Of a DNA stretch of 64,000 nucleotides, positions 37,225 to 45,623 are shown one piece after another. A program made the position numbers and the translations under genes. Source of the stretch: Pseudoalteromonas ruthenica (lineage in GTDB: Bacteria; Pseudomonadota; Gammaproteobacteria; Enterobacterales; Alteromonadaceae); assembly GCF_008808095.1 (NCBI RefSeq), contig NZ_CP023396.1, forward strand, positions 2,046,001-2,110,000, in the 5' to 3' direction. The number at the start of each line of letters is the position of its first letter. Within the stretch, counting starts at the first letter, position 1. Below the pieces are notes generated by a model, which was given only the letters and a program-made list of their open reading frames with translations, did not search any database and had not been told where the DNA came from.

Positions 37225-37815
37225 CTAAATTTCTACACCAATGTTAGTGTGCCCATCCTCTACAGCAAGATGGCGCAAGGCTTTAACATTGTCTTTATCG
37301 ATGCGATTCAAGGCCGAGACAAAGTCAATTAACTCACTTAGCACCCCAACCTCGTATTCCATTAATGGGTGTTGGTTTACATCTTTGGCTTGATAAGGTT
37401 GCTCGTCCAGCTCAAACTGATACTCAATCAATCGTGCTACTGTACCTTGAGCAATCTTGCATACGTTGACGTACTCTTGCTCATCCTTGCTTTGAATCCC
37501 ATGCAAAAGCGTTAGCAGCGCGGTTGCCGCATCGATAGCTGGATATACACCAAAGACATCAAAATCAGACACTTCTGGCACATTTGGCTCAACTTTCTCG
37601 ACTAACTTCTCGATACTAATCTTACTTTTTGGTAAAAGAATTTTTTCCCAACATAAAGCGAGTGCATTTTTGAGTACTGCGGGATCTCCAAATTCAAGTG
37701 CATCACTGAATAGCGAGTAGTTAGGAAGCATACGTTCCATTAAGGCTGCCGCTAACGCAGCCTTTTGCACCGTATTCAACTCACGAATACGCTGAAAGTT
37801 ATTGGGCTTGTTCAT
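37225..37815 (-). CDS. YjaG (DUF416) family protein
   Basis: A 196-residue helical protein, the same length as E. coli YjaG and with the family pattern (LPNYSLFSDALEFGDP near 31-46, YPAIDAATALLTLLHGI near 91-107). Function is unknown. It overlaps the DUF2007 gene by 17 nt and is the last gene of the operon that begins with the coiled-coil ORF at 39564. Confidence 0.85.
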   Translation of the reverse strand: MNKPNNFQRIRELNTVQKAALAAALMERMLPNYSLFSDALEFGDPAVLKNALALCWEKILLPKSKISIEKLVEKVEPNVPEVSDFDVFGVYPAIDAATALLTLLHGIQSKDEQEYVNVCKIAQGTVARLIEYQFELDEQPYQAKDVNQHPLMEYEVGVLSELIDFVSALNRIDKDNVKALRHLAVEDGHTNIGVEI

Positions 37816-38128
37816 GTTTTTCTTTCATGCAGGACCAACACAGATCAAAGCTTGCAGGGTTCCACTGCTGACAATGGTGGCATTGCCACTTCTGCGCGGA
37901 TGTTTTCGATTGTCGATATTCTAACAAGATTTGTTGGGCGGCGGACAGTTTTATATCGTACACCCACACACCAACGCCAGCCTCAATGAAAGGGATCTCT
38001 CCCAAGGCCCCTTGCAGAGCCTCGCCGGTCAAACGACTTTCTATACCAGCATGTTGTAGGCGACCTTTAATGATATTGGCCTCGACGCCGTGCTCAGCGT
38101 CGAAGACCTTAACCCACTTGAAATCCAC
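37799..38128 (-). CDS. DUF2007 protein with C-terminal zinc ribbon
   Basis: A 109-residue protein. Residues 4-70 resemble the DUF2007 'putative signal transducing protein' fold (GVEANIIKGRLQHAGIESRL, then a Gly/Ile-rich middle). The end carries CHHC (83-86) and CWSC (97-100), a CxxC-x10-CxxC zinc ribbon. It starts with GTG whose G is shared with the stop codon of the coiled-coil ORF (TAGTG), so translation is coupled. Role unknown; a small regulatory or RNA/protein-binding part is one guess. Confidence 0.75.
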   Translation of the reverse strand: MDFKWVKVFDAEHGVEANIIKGRLQHAGIESRLTGEALQGALGEIPFIEAGVGVWVYDIKLSAAQQILLEYRQSKTSAQKWQCHHCQQWNPASFDLCWSCMKEKHEQAQ

Positions 38129-38592
38129 TACGAATCGCTTTGCAGCTGCTTCTGGGCGTAGTCAAATTTCAGTTTGTATTCCATCATTTTCTCTTGTGCT
38201 TGCTCTAGCTCATCTTTGAGTTCGATGTGCTCAGAACGTAAGCTATCAAAAGCTTGGCGAGCTTGTCGTGAATCATTATCAATACGTGAACGCAAGCTCT
38301 CATTACGCTCTCGCTCATCGCGATGGCGGTTGGTCAGCTCTTGAATTTGCTTCTTCAGCTCTTCAATTTCTTGCTCTTCTTGCTCACAACGTACTTTATG
38401 TTGCTCAAGCTCTTCAGCAAGCGATTGCTTCTGTTGATCCAGCTCTTCGGTTTGCGATTGCTTCTCAGCTAAGCCCTGCTCTAATTCCTCTAACCGCGCT
38501 TGCCACTGTTGCTGCTGCTGTTCAAATTGAGCTTGTTGCTGTTGCGCTTGTTCTTGCAGAGCTTGCTCATGCTGCTCGCTTTGCGCTTGCAT
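38128..38592 (-). CDS. Glutamine-rich coiled-coil ORF, downstream part
   Basis: A 154-residue frame, almost entirely Gln/Glu/Lys/Leu heptads, predicted coiled coil throughout. It is in exactly the same reading frame as the 322-residue ORF upstream and is separated from it only by TAG-CAA, so it is either the second half of one protein cut by an amber codon or a re-initiated product. The ATG has only a weak ribosome site (GAAG). It ends in TAG overlapping the DUF2007 GTG. I do not recognise the family. Confidence 0.6.
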   Translation of the reverse strand: MQAQSEQHEQALQEQAQQQQAQFEQQQQQWQARLEELEQGLAEKQSQTEELDQQKQSLAEELEQHKVRCEQEEQEIEELKKQIQELTNRHRDERERNESLRSRIDNDSRQARQAFDSLRSEHIELKDELEQAQEKMMEYKLKFDYAQKQLQSDS

Positions 38593-38595
38593 TTG

Positions 38596-39564
38596 CTACT
38601 TCAACTCATCAATGGTGCCCAGCTGTGCCGTAAGTTGCTCGATTTTCTGCTGCGACTGCTCAATTTGCTGAGCCATATCGCCGCTACTCGCATCTTGGCG
38701 CTCTAAACGCTCAATGAGTTGCTGATTTTCTTCCTTATGTTGAGCAACCGCAGCTTGTTCCTCGCTGAGCTGTTCACGTAGCTGCTCACCTAGTTGCTGT
38801 AAGCGCTCAACAGTAAGCTGGTGATTTTCACCTTGCTGCTCTGTTTCATTAAGCTTTTCAGACAGCTCCGAGAGTTGCTGATTCTGACGGCTAACAAGCT
38901 GTTCGTAGTGAGCCAGTTGCTCTGCAACAGCTTCATTTTCTTTTTGCAGATCAGTGAGCTGCTGTTCGAGCTGCTCGTTACCTTGCTGTTGCGAAGACAC
39001 TTCTTGCAGTTTTTCTTGCCACGCCATATTGCTTTGACGTTGGCTCTCAAGCGCCTGCTTCAACGATTGGTTGTCTTGCTCCAACCGTGTTTTTTCCTCT
39101 CGCAACGCTGTTACGGCATCCAGTAACTCTTGGCGCTCACTTTGCGAATTGTAATTATCGCTCTCAAGCTCCGTTAAACGATGCTTCAATGCCGCCAGTT
39201 CATGTTGTTTTTGCTTAAGTTGAACATGCTCATCGGCATACTGCGCATTTTCCTGCTGCGCTTCTAGTAACTGACGATTCTGTTTGGCATAGCGCTCTTT
39301 AATAGCACTGAGCTCGTTACGCAATTCGTCTAGCTCTGCGCTATCTCCACCACGACCCAGCTGCGCTGCAACGAGAGCAATGCTCAGCTGCTGACTTAAT
39401 TGCGCGGCAAGTTGATTTACTTGTTGATCACTGGATGAAGCCGCCAAGGCTTGATTTAACTGCTCTGGCTCAACATTGAACAAATCAGCACAACGTTGTG
39501 CGAAGTCACTTGCTAATTTATCCGTTACTTCATTGTGATGGTATTCACCACTGTTGATAGCCAT
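38596..39564 (-). CDS. Glutamine-rich coiled-coil ORF, upstream part
   Basis: A 322-residue protein: an N-terminal globular stretch (about 1-75, ending in an Ala/Gln-rich helix) and then a long coiled coil rich in Gln, Glu and Leu. There is no signal peptide and no membrane segment, so it is cytosolic. It resembles SMC-like or cytoskeletal coiled coils only in composition; no ATPase motif is seen. It is first in an operon with the downstream coiled-coil part, DUF2007 and YjaG. It ends at a TAG with the frame continuing beyond. Confidence 0.7.
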   Translation of the reverse strand: MAINSGEYHHNEVTDKLASDFAQRCADLFNVEPEQLNQALAASSSDQQVNQLAAQLSQQLSIALVAAQLGRGGDSAELDELRNELSAIKERYAKQNRQLLEAQQENAQYADEHVQLKQKQHELAALKHRLTELESDNYNSQSERQELLDAVTALREEKTRLEQDNQSLKQALESQRQSNMAWQEKLQEVSSQQQGNEQLEQQLTDLQKENEAVAEQLAHYEQLVSRQNQQLSELSEKLNETEQQGENHQLTVERLQQLGEQLREQLSEEQAAVAQHKEENQQLIERLERQDASSGDMAQQIEQSQQKIEQLTAQLGTIDELK

Positions 39565-39764
39565 CTCTCCCCCTTTGCATCAACGTGCGGCACCGTATCA
39601 CCGACACGAGCCCTCTACGCATACGCATATTCTTGATTAATCTTGTCTTTTGCCTTAGCTTTTGAATTGGCGAGCGGCAAATTGTTAACATTAAGCCCGT
39701 TATTTGTAAAAATGTCTAGCCCATAGTTAACATTCCCTAATTATACACATAAAAATTGGAAAAA

Positions 39765-40172
39765 ATGATGACATTAACCACCCCTGCACTGCTTTTTCCA
39801 GCGATTTCTCTTCTCCTGTTAGCCTATACCAATCGTTTTCTCGTACTGGCACAACTGATCCGCGAACTTAATGCCCGCGAAGGCGAGCAAATCCGACCCT
39901 TCGTGATTGAGCAAATATTAAACTTAAAGAAGCGAATTCGACTTATCCGCAGTATGCAATTTTGGGGGGTAGCGTCGTTCTTACTGTGTACCCTAGCGAT
40001 GTTTGCGTTATTTGTTGAGTTTACCCCTCTAGGCACGGCCTTATTTGGCATAAGCTTAGTGGCACTCATGGTCTCTTTGCTCACCTCTCTTTACGAAATA
40101 CATATTTCCTGTGATGCGATTGCCATTGAATTAGAAAGCATAGGAAAACATTCTCACTCACCAGAGAAATAA
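39765..40172 (+). CDS. DUF2721 family membrane protein
   Basis: A 135-residue protein with three hydrophobic segments (about 5-22, 65-86 and 90-112) separated by a basic helix (LNLKKRIRLIRS), matching the DUF2721 family; function unknown. The frame is open from a TTG at 39756, but that would put the start inside the ribosome site GGAAAA. The ATG at 39765, or the next one at 39768, is the likely start. Divergent from the coiled-coil operon. Confidence 0.75.
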   Translation: MMTLTTPALLFPAISLLLLAYTNRFLVLAQLIRELNAREGEQIRPFVIEQILNLKKRIRLIRSMQFWGVASFLLCTLAMFALFVEFTPLGTALFGISLVALMVSLLTSLYEIHISCDAIAIELESIGKHSHSPEK

Positions 40173-40205
40173 ATCTCACCTATACTCAGGTTACATTGAC
40201 CTGAA

Positions 40206-41747
40206 ATGGTGGAACCCAGTGTGAGTGAGTATCTTTTTTCCGAAGTCGATGACGCAGAAACACAAACAACAGAAACTAGTTTACCGCCTTGGCGTGTACT
40301 TGTTGTTGATGACGACCAAGATATTCACCATGTCACTCGGTTAGTGCTTTCTAACTTTGAGTTCGAGCATCGCTATGTAGAATTAACACACGTCTATTCA
40401 GCACAAGAAGCTATCGAATTACTGGAACAAGATAGCACTTTCGCTGTTGCGCTAGTCGATGTGGTTATGGAAACCAATCACGCCGGATTGATGCTCATAA
40501 AGCATATTCGCGAGCAAATTGATAACCATGATATCCGTCTTATTTTACGCACTGGGCAACCAGGAGAAGCTCCCGAAGAGTCGATTATCCGCGACTACGA
40601 CATCAACGATTACAAAAATAAAACTGAGCTTACCGCTATAAAACTCAAAACGTTGGTTTATTCGGCGCTGCGCGGATATCGCGATATTCAATTAATTAAC
40701 CGCCAGAAACAAGGGTTAGAACGCATCATCAACGCCTCTACGGTGTTTCTCAAGTGTGACAGCATCCACCAATTTGCGTCCGTGGTGCTCAATAACATTT
40801 CCCATATACTGGGCCTAGAAGATGCCGAGCTATACTGTGCTGCGGTGACCTACAGCAGCAACCAAGAAGATACTGAGTTTAAATTGCTCGCGGCTTCAGG
40901 ACACCCTCCCGAGTCAGACATTAGTAAACTGCCACACAATGTGCGCCAAGATTTCCACAGTGCTCACCAGCGCAAACGTTCAATAAAAAATGATAGTAAC
41001 TATGTCGGTTACTTCCCAGGTCAAAATGGCATGGAGACCATGCTATATGTTGATCGCGGCGCCCACTTGAATACTCATGAACACCAATTACTAGAGTTTT
41101 TCGCCAATAACGTGGCGCTGGCTTACAACAACTTAAAATTACGGGAAACGGTAAGAGAGTCGCAAAAAGAGCTGTCGTATATTCTCGGTGAAGCCGTGGA
41201 AAAACGCTCGAAAGAGACCGGTTCTCATGTAAAAAGGGTGGCTAATTACAGTTATCTATTGGCAACACTTTATGGCTTAAGTGATTATCAAGCTGAAGTA
41301 CTTAAACTGGCATCGCCGTTACATGATATTGGCAAAATAAGCATCCCGGATCATATTTTAAATAAGCCTGGAAAGCTCAATGATCAAGAATGGGAAATAA
41401 TGCAACAACATGCACAAGTGGGTTACGAAATACTCCACAGATCCAGTAACGAAATTTTACAATGTGGTGCAATAATCGCCGGCCAACACCATGAAAAATG
41501 GGATGGCTCTGGATACCCTAAAGGCCTTGCCAAAGAGGCCATTCACATTGTTGGCAGAATTACGGCTCTGGCAGACGTATTTGACGCACTAGGGAGCGAA
41601 CGCTGTTATAAAAAGGCTTGGCCTATGGAGGATATAATAGACTTTATAGAACAACAAAAAGGGCATCATTTCGACCCGACTTTAGTCGAATTAATGATCA
41701 AAAATATTGATGAATTCATTGCTATAAAAAACCGCTACCCTGACTGA
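40206..41747 (+). CDS. Response regulator, DUF3369 and HD-GYP (c-di-GMP phosphodiesterase)
   Basis: A 513-residue protein with three parts: receiver domain (about 30-155, acidic DDDQD and phospho-acceptor Asp85), DUF3369 (about 175-320, a GAF-like linker domain) and HD-GYP (about 330-510). The phosphodiesterase site is complete: LHDIGK near 375, then HHEKWDGSGYP at about 428-438. It should cleave cyclic di-GMP when phosphorylated. The GTG at 40221, with GGTGGA seven nt upstream, is an attractive alternative start. No cognate kinase is adjacent. Confidence 0.9.
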   Translation: MVEPSVSEYLFSEVDDAETQTTETSLPPWRVLVVDDDQDIHHVTRLVLSNFEFEHRYVELTHVYSAQEAIELLEQDSTFAVALVDVVMETNHAGLMLIKHIREQIDNHDIRLILRTGQPGEAPEESIIRDYDINDYKNKTELTAIKLKTLVYSALRGYRDIQLINRQKQGLERIINASTVFLKCDSIHQFASVVLNNISHILGLEDAELYCAAVTYSSNQEDTEFKLLAASGHPPESDISKLPHNVRQDFHSAHQRKRSIKNDSNYVGYFPGQNGMETMLYVDRGAHLNTHEHQLLEFFANNVALAYNNLKLRETVRESQKELSYILGEAVEKRSKETGSHVKRVANYSYLLATLYGLSDYQAEVLKLASPLHDIGKISIPDHILNKPGKLNDQEWEIMQQHAQVGYEILHRSSNEILQCGAIIAGQHHEKWDGSGYPKGLAKEAIHIVGRITALADVFDALGSERCYKKAWPMEDIIDFIEQQKGHHFDPTLVELMIKNIDEFIAIKNRYPD

Positions 41748-41888
41748 TGATTATTATTAATTAACCCCACGATGAACTTGAAAAATTTGTTACAAAAGAC
41801 ATCTTTTTATTTCAGGTACAATGTACTAGTATTGAGGAGGATTAACCCCAATCCATACACCTAATAACTTACTTAAAAGGAATTAAAA

Positions 41889-42776
41889 GTGAGATTCGAA
41901 CAACTTAAACAATTCCTCGCCCTTGGCTCTTTGCGCCATTTTCGCCAAGCGGCAGAAAAAACCAACATCAGTACCTCCGCATTAACACGAAGCATTCAAA
42001 CTTTGGAAGAGGAAGTTGGTCATCAACTAGTATCACGCTCTACACGCTCAGTCATATTAACGAAGGAAGGCGAAGTTTTTTTACGTTTTTGCCAAAATAC
42101 CCTAGATGAATATGCACGTACCAAACAATTACTCGACAAACTCAGTGGCAAAAGTGAAAACCGTGTTGTAATTGGCTATACCAGCTCAGCAAGCTCCATT
42201 GTGCCCATGTCTTGCGGTCAGTTTATGGCACAGCACCCTGAAGTGAAAATCGAGATGCAGCTACAAGATCAGCAAGAGCTACATTCTCGTCTGAAACGAG
42301 GCGAAATTGATATTTTTGTCAGTGAAGAAAACGCCTGCCTCGGCGGGAGCGATATCCATTTACCGGATCAGCTCGTACTCTTTGCAAGTCGCAACCACCC
42401 TTTAGCACACAAAGCCAGCGTCACCTTACATGACCTTGATGCCTACCCGCTGTTTGGTTGTTTTTCGCAAAGCCAGCATGTGCAAAGCATGATAAAAGAG
42501 GCTGCCGACGTACTGCGCAAGGGCAATGGCCTGCGTTTAGGTAGCCTAGAAGAGGTGATTAACGCGGTGACCAACGGGCAAAGCATTGCCATTGGCGGCA
42601 TTGAACATACAAATGCCATCAACAACCACGATGACCTTATATGCCTACAAGCCAGTGATGAAGCGCACTCGCGTTTAATCGTCAAAACCCAAGAGCAATT
42701 GGAGCAGCAACAGCACATTATTCAACTATTAGATGTGATTGAACAAGTTGCCAGCGCTCGGCACTTGAGTGCTTAA
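41889..42776 (+). CDS. LysR-family transcriptional regulator
   Basis: A 295-residue LysR-type regulator with a GTG start behind AAAAGGA. The N-terminal winged helix (1-60; FRQAAEKTNISTSALTRSIQ) is intact and the C-terminal periplasmic-binding-like domain covers about 90-290. No divergent or adjacent target gene is obvious, since the gene beside it (2OG oxygenase) is on the same strand 213 nt away. The effector is unknown. Confidence 0.9.
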   Translation: MRFEQLKQFLALGSLRHFRQAAEKTNISTSALTRSIQTLEEEVGHQLVSRSTRSVILTKEGEVFLRFCQNTLDEYARTKQLLDKLSGKSENRVVIGYTSSASSIVPMSCGQFMAQHPEVKIEMQLQDQQELHSRLKRGEIDIFVSEENACLGGSDIHLPDQLVLFASRNHPLAHKASVTLHDLDAYPLFGCFSQSQHVQSMIKEAADVLRKGNGLRLGSLEEVINAVTNGQSIAIGGIEHTNAINNHDDLICLQASDEAHSRLIVKTQEQLEQQQHIIQLLDVIEQVASARHLSA

Positions 42777-42989
42777 CTCTTCGCAGCCTCTAAGTAAACA
42801 CCTACCGACTCGCTCAAACTTGGGCGAGTATTACTACTCCTCCTTAAGTGCCAAGCCATTAAAAAAATAGCAGCTAAGACTAGGCGGGCGAGGCTTATCT
42901 ATCAATGTGCCCACATTTACACCAATAAACAGTAGTGCTTTGTCATTTCGAGGGTATACTAAGCCACCTTTTAACTTGAATTTCCCCAT

Positions 42990-43610
42990 GTGAATCAAGA
43001 ACCATTATTTGCACAGATCATCGATGATGTGCATCAGCACGGTTATGCTGTGATTGAACATGCATTACCGAGCTCTTTAACCAGCCAGCTCCTGAATACA
43101 GCGCAACAACAATACGATGCCTTTTCACCAGCTGGAATTGGCCGCCGCCAAGAGTTTCAACATAACGAGCAAATAAGAAAAGACAAAACTTTGTGGTTTA
43201 GCGGACACTCACAAGCAGAGCAAGACTACATAGCTTTAATGGAAGCATTGCGCCTGCACATTAACCGACATTTTTTCCTTGGCCTGTTCGATTATGAATG
43301 CCACTTTGCCCACTATCAGCCTGGGGACTTCTATAAAAAGCATTACGATGCTTTTAAGGGGCGCTCGAATCGTGTATTTACTACGGTTTGCTACCTAAAC
43401 ACTCCTGATGAGGGAGGCGAGTTAGTGATCTATCAACCGCGCTCCAAATTAGTTGCCCGGCGCGTAGCTCCCCGCTGTGGCACACTGGTTGTGTTTGAAA
43501 GTGAGTTATTTATGCATGAGGTATTGCCAGCAAAGCAGTCGCGCTTCTCTATCGCTGGCTGGTTTCGCAAGAATAATTCAGTCGCCGGCTTTGTTGACCC
43601 GCCGAATTAA
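42990..43610 (+). CDS. 2OG-Fe(II) oxygenase of the prolyl 4-hydroxylase type
   Basis: A 206-residue Fe(II)- and 2-oxoglutarate-dependent oxygenase. The iron triad is His118, Asp120 (KKHYDAF) and His176 (FMHEV), and Arg185 (SRFSIAGWF) binds 2-oxoglutarate. The pattern is that of SM-20/EGL-9-like prolyl hydroxylases, which in bacteria can act on proteins such as elongation factor Tu; the substrate here is not known. GTG start with a poor ribosome site. It converges with ubiA, and the last four bases overlap. Confidence 0.85.
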   Translation: MNQEPLFAQIIDDVHQHGYAVIEHALPSSLTSQLLNTAQQQYDAFSPAGIGRRQEFQHNEQIRKDKTLWFSGHSQAEQDYIALMEALRLHINRHFFLGLFDYECHFAHYQPGDFYKKHYDAFKGRSNRVFTTVCYLNTPDEGGELVIYQPRSKLVARRVAPRCGTLVVFESELFMHEVLPAKQSRFSIAGWFRKNNSVAGFVDPPN

Positions 43611-44476
43611 AGCAAGCTAACGGCAATACCAATAAAAATGGCTAGGCCGACATAGTGGTTATTCAAAAATGCATTGAAACACGCGGCTCGCTCTCGGTGG
43701 CGACACAAGTATAGCTGTCGCACCAACAACATAGTCGCAATGCTGAGACCAAGCCAAAATGGCCAAAAAAGTTGCATATCCAAGCCGATATAGGCCAATA
43801 GTGCAATAAAGGTGACATCCAATAAAGCCACCGCCAGAAGGTCGTAACGACCAAATAAAATAGCGGTGGATTTGATACCTATTTTAACATCATCATCCCT
43901 ATCCACCATCGCATATAAGGTGTCATACGCTACAGTCCACACTACATTGGCAAAAAATAGTAACCATGCATGTATCGGCAGCGCTTCGATAGTAGCCATG
44001 TAAGCCATTGGAATTGCCCAGCTAAACGCAGCTCCTAATACCACTTGGGGTAAATGGGTATAACGTTTCATAAAGGGGTAACACGCAGCCAAGGCAAGCG
44101 CCCCAAATGACAGCAATATCGTCTGCCAGTTAAGTAATAACACTAGCGCAAAAGCCATAACTACCAGCAAAGCGAATAAGCTCAGCGCCTCACCGGCACT
44201 CACGGTTCCTGCTGCCAAAGGGCGCTGTTGAGTACGCTGTACCGCACCATCAACATTACGATCGGCAAAGTCATTGATCACGCACCCTGCGCTACGCATA
44301 ACGAACACCCCCAAGGCAAAAATTACCGCGAGACTCACCGGCGGCCAATCTGCACCAGCAAGCCACAAAGCCCAAAAAGTGGGCCACAGCAGTAGCAAGG
44401 TGCCGATAGGCTTATCAATACGCATCAATTGCTTATAATAAGGCCAATGCATCGCCTTAAGTGGTGCTAGTTTCAT
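43607..44476 (-). CDS. ubiA: 4-hydroxybenzoate octaprenyltransferase UbiA
   Basis: A 289-residue integral membrane prenyltransferase (E. coli 290) joining 4-hydroxybenzoate to the octaprenyl chain in ubiquinone synthesis. The first Asp motif is NDFADRNVDG and the second DTLYAMVDRDDD. Eight to nine helices are predicted. The frame is open further upstream (44545), but ATG 44476 gives a normal N terminus and an ATGA overlap with ubiC. Confidence 0.94.
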   Translation of the reverse strand: MKLAPLKAMHWPYYKQLMRIDKPIGTLLLLWPTFWALWLAGADWPPVSLAVIFALGVFVMRSAGCVINDFADRNVDGAVQRTQQRPLAAGTVSAGEALSLFALLVVMAFALVLLLNWQTILLSFGALALAACYPFMKRYTHLPQVVLGAAFSWAIPMAYMATIEALPIHAWLLFFANVVWTVAYDTLYAMVDRDDDVKIGIKSTAILFGRYDLLAVALLDVTFIALLAYIGLDMQLFWPFWLGLSIATMLLVRQLYLCRHRERAACFNAFLNNHYVGLAIFIGIAVSLL

Positions 44477-45015
44477 AGGTAAGGATAGGCTCCGGGTAAA
44501 AATATCTCGCACACCATTATTTGTTGGTTCGTTAAATTGAAGCAACTACGGCGTCCCCATAGCGGCCCACCAGGCAGCTTTAACGAGTGTGTAAGCTCAG
44601 CCAGACTCTGATTGTGAGCGAAATCAGCCACCTCCATACCTACTCGTTGGATTTGCGGGTCTTGGAAAATCACTTCGCCCAATGGATTATTGCCCAAATG
44701 GGCTAAATCAACCCCTTGCTCCGACTGCTGTTCAGGAAGCCAAGTTTGCGCATAGACCATAGGTTCATTATCGCAAAACAGCAACACTTCACGCACACGC
44801 ACATTCGTACCGGGGGGCTTGAAAATAGCGTGGTCGCAAAAGCGACTGGCTACCACTTTTTCACTTAGAACTTCCACCGCAAATTGTTGGCACTGTGACT
44901 TTAAACGCTTCGTTAGCGAGCCAGACTCCAGTAGCCAATCGGCTAGTGTGTCAGTCACCTTAGCGTGCTCGATGCTTATCCACTGCGCGCGAAGAGGTAT
45001 AGGGTGTGCAGGCAA
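44473..45015 (-). CDS. ubiC: Chorismate lyase UbiC
   Basis: A 180-residue chorismate lyase (E. coli 165), which splits chorismate into pyruvate and 4-hydroxybenzoate, the first committed step of ubiquinone synthesis. Conserved REVLL, the Arg in WGRRS and Glu in CEIFLPG are present. It is translated just ahead of ubiA, which uses its product. Confidence 0.88.
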   Translation of the reverse strand: MPAHPIPLRAQWISIEHAKVTDTLADWLLESGSLTKRLKSQCQQFAVEVLSEKVVASRFCDHAIFKPPGTNVRVREVLLFCDNEPMVYAQTWLPEQQSEQGVDLAHLGNNPLGEVIFQDPQIQRVGMEVADFAHNQSLAELTHSLKLPGGPLWGRRSCFNLTNQQIMVCEIFLPGAYPYL

Positions 45016-45143
45016 AACATACTACCTTGATTCGACTATTGCTTCGATCATACCACTGCTACACTAATGGCAAAAGCTCTCACAGAGCACAGTAACCCCT
45101 TTACTAATAAATCTGGACGATAAATCGCTAAGCGCGCTAAAAT

Positions 45144-45578
45144 ATGGATAACTTGATGAAAACTAGCACACTAATTATTATGCCTCGAGCGCTCAAACTA
45201 TTACTTGTCAGTGCCTTTACTCTGCTCATGTTCAGCCCCGCAAAGGCGGCGGGAGATGTTGGTTATTATGGCTTTGAGCCTGATATCGTTGCGAACTACA
45301 TTAGCCAATCAAGTAAGAAGCTCGGCTATGTGCGAGTGACTGTCGATCTGATGTTAGAAGATGTTGGCAATATTTCAGTGGTTGAACACCACATGCCACT
45401 GCTGCGTGACGCCATTGTTGAAATTTTATCGCAAGAGCCAGAGGATAAAATCAAAAGCTTAACGGGCCGCGAAGAGATAAGACAGAAATGCATCGAACGG
45501 CTTAAAACCTTACTAAAGCAGGAAACCGGTAAAGATATTATTCGCGATGTACTGTTTACCAAATACCTTTATCACTAA
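45144..45578 (+). CDS. FliL-like flagellar basal body-associated protein
   Basis: A 144-residue exported protein with an N-terminal hydrophobic segment (about 16-36, AKA at the end) and a periplasmic domain resembling the FliL C-terminal domain (YVRVTVDLMLEDV near 62-74 and the tail GKDIIRDVLFTKYLYH). No flagellar genes are adjacent; it lies divergently from ubiC-ubiA. ATGs at 45144, 45156 and 45180 are all possible starts. A perfect bidirectional terminator follows. Confidence 0.72.
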   Translation: MDNLMKTSTLIIMPRALKLLLVSAFTLLMFSPAKAAGDVGYYGFEPDIVANYISQSSKKLGYVRVTVDLMLEDVGNISVVEHHMPLLRDAIVEILSQEPEDKIKSLTGREEIRQKCIERLKTLLKQETGKDIIRDVLFTKYLYH

Positions 45579-45585
45579 CATTACG

Positions 45586-45623
45586 AGTAATAAAAAAGCG
45601 GCTTAAGCCGCTTTTTTATTACT
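45586..45623. terminator. Bidirectional terminator, 17-bp stem
   Basis: AGTAATAAAAAAGCGGC and its exact complement flank a TTAA loop, giving T tracts both ways. It ends the FliL-like gene on the plus strand and glpG on the minus strand, and includes the last codons of glpG. Confidence 0.9.

Larger units (their letters stand above)
38128..39564 (-). pseudogene. Coiled-coil protein gene interrupted by one TAG codon (possible)
   Basis: One continuous 478-codon frame if the TAG at 38596-38598 (codon 323) is read through. The two halves share composition, heptad pattern and strand and have no frame shift. A single C-to-T change from CAG would create it. Whether it is a real nonsense allele, a sequencing error, a leaky stop or the true end of a two-gene pair cannot be decided from sequence alone. 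Confidence 0.5.

Noticed and set aside
38596..38598. TAG as a pyrrolysine or reassigned codon
   Set aside because: TAG ends other genes here normally (213-215 and 38128-38130), and nothing suggests amber reassignment in this lineage. A nonsense change or natural stop is simpler.
38500..39126. Plus-strand leucine/serine-rich frames opposite the coiled-coil gene
   Set aside because: They are shadows created by the Gln/Glu/Leu codons of the minus-strand gene.
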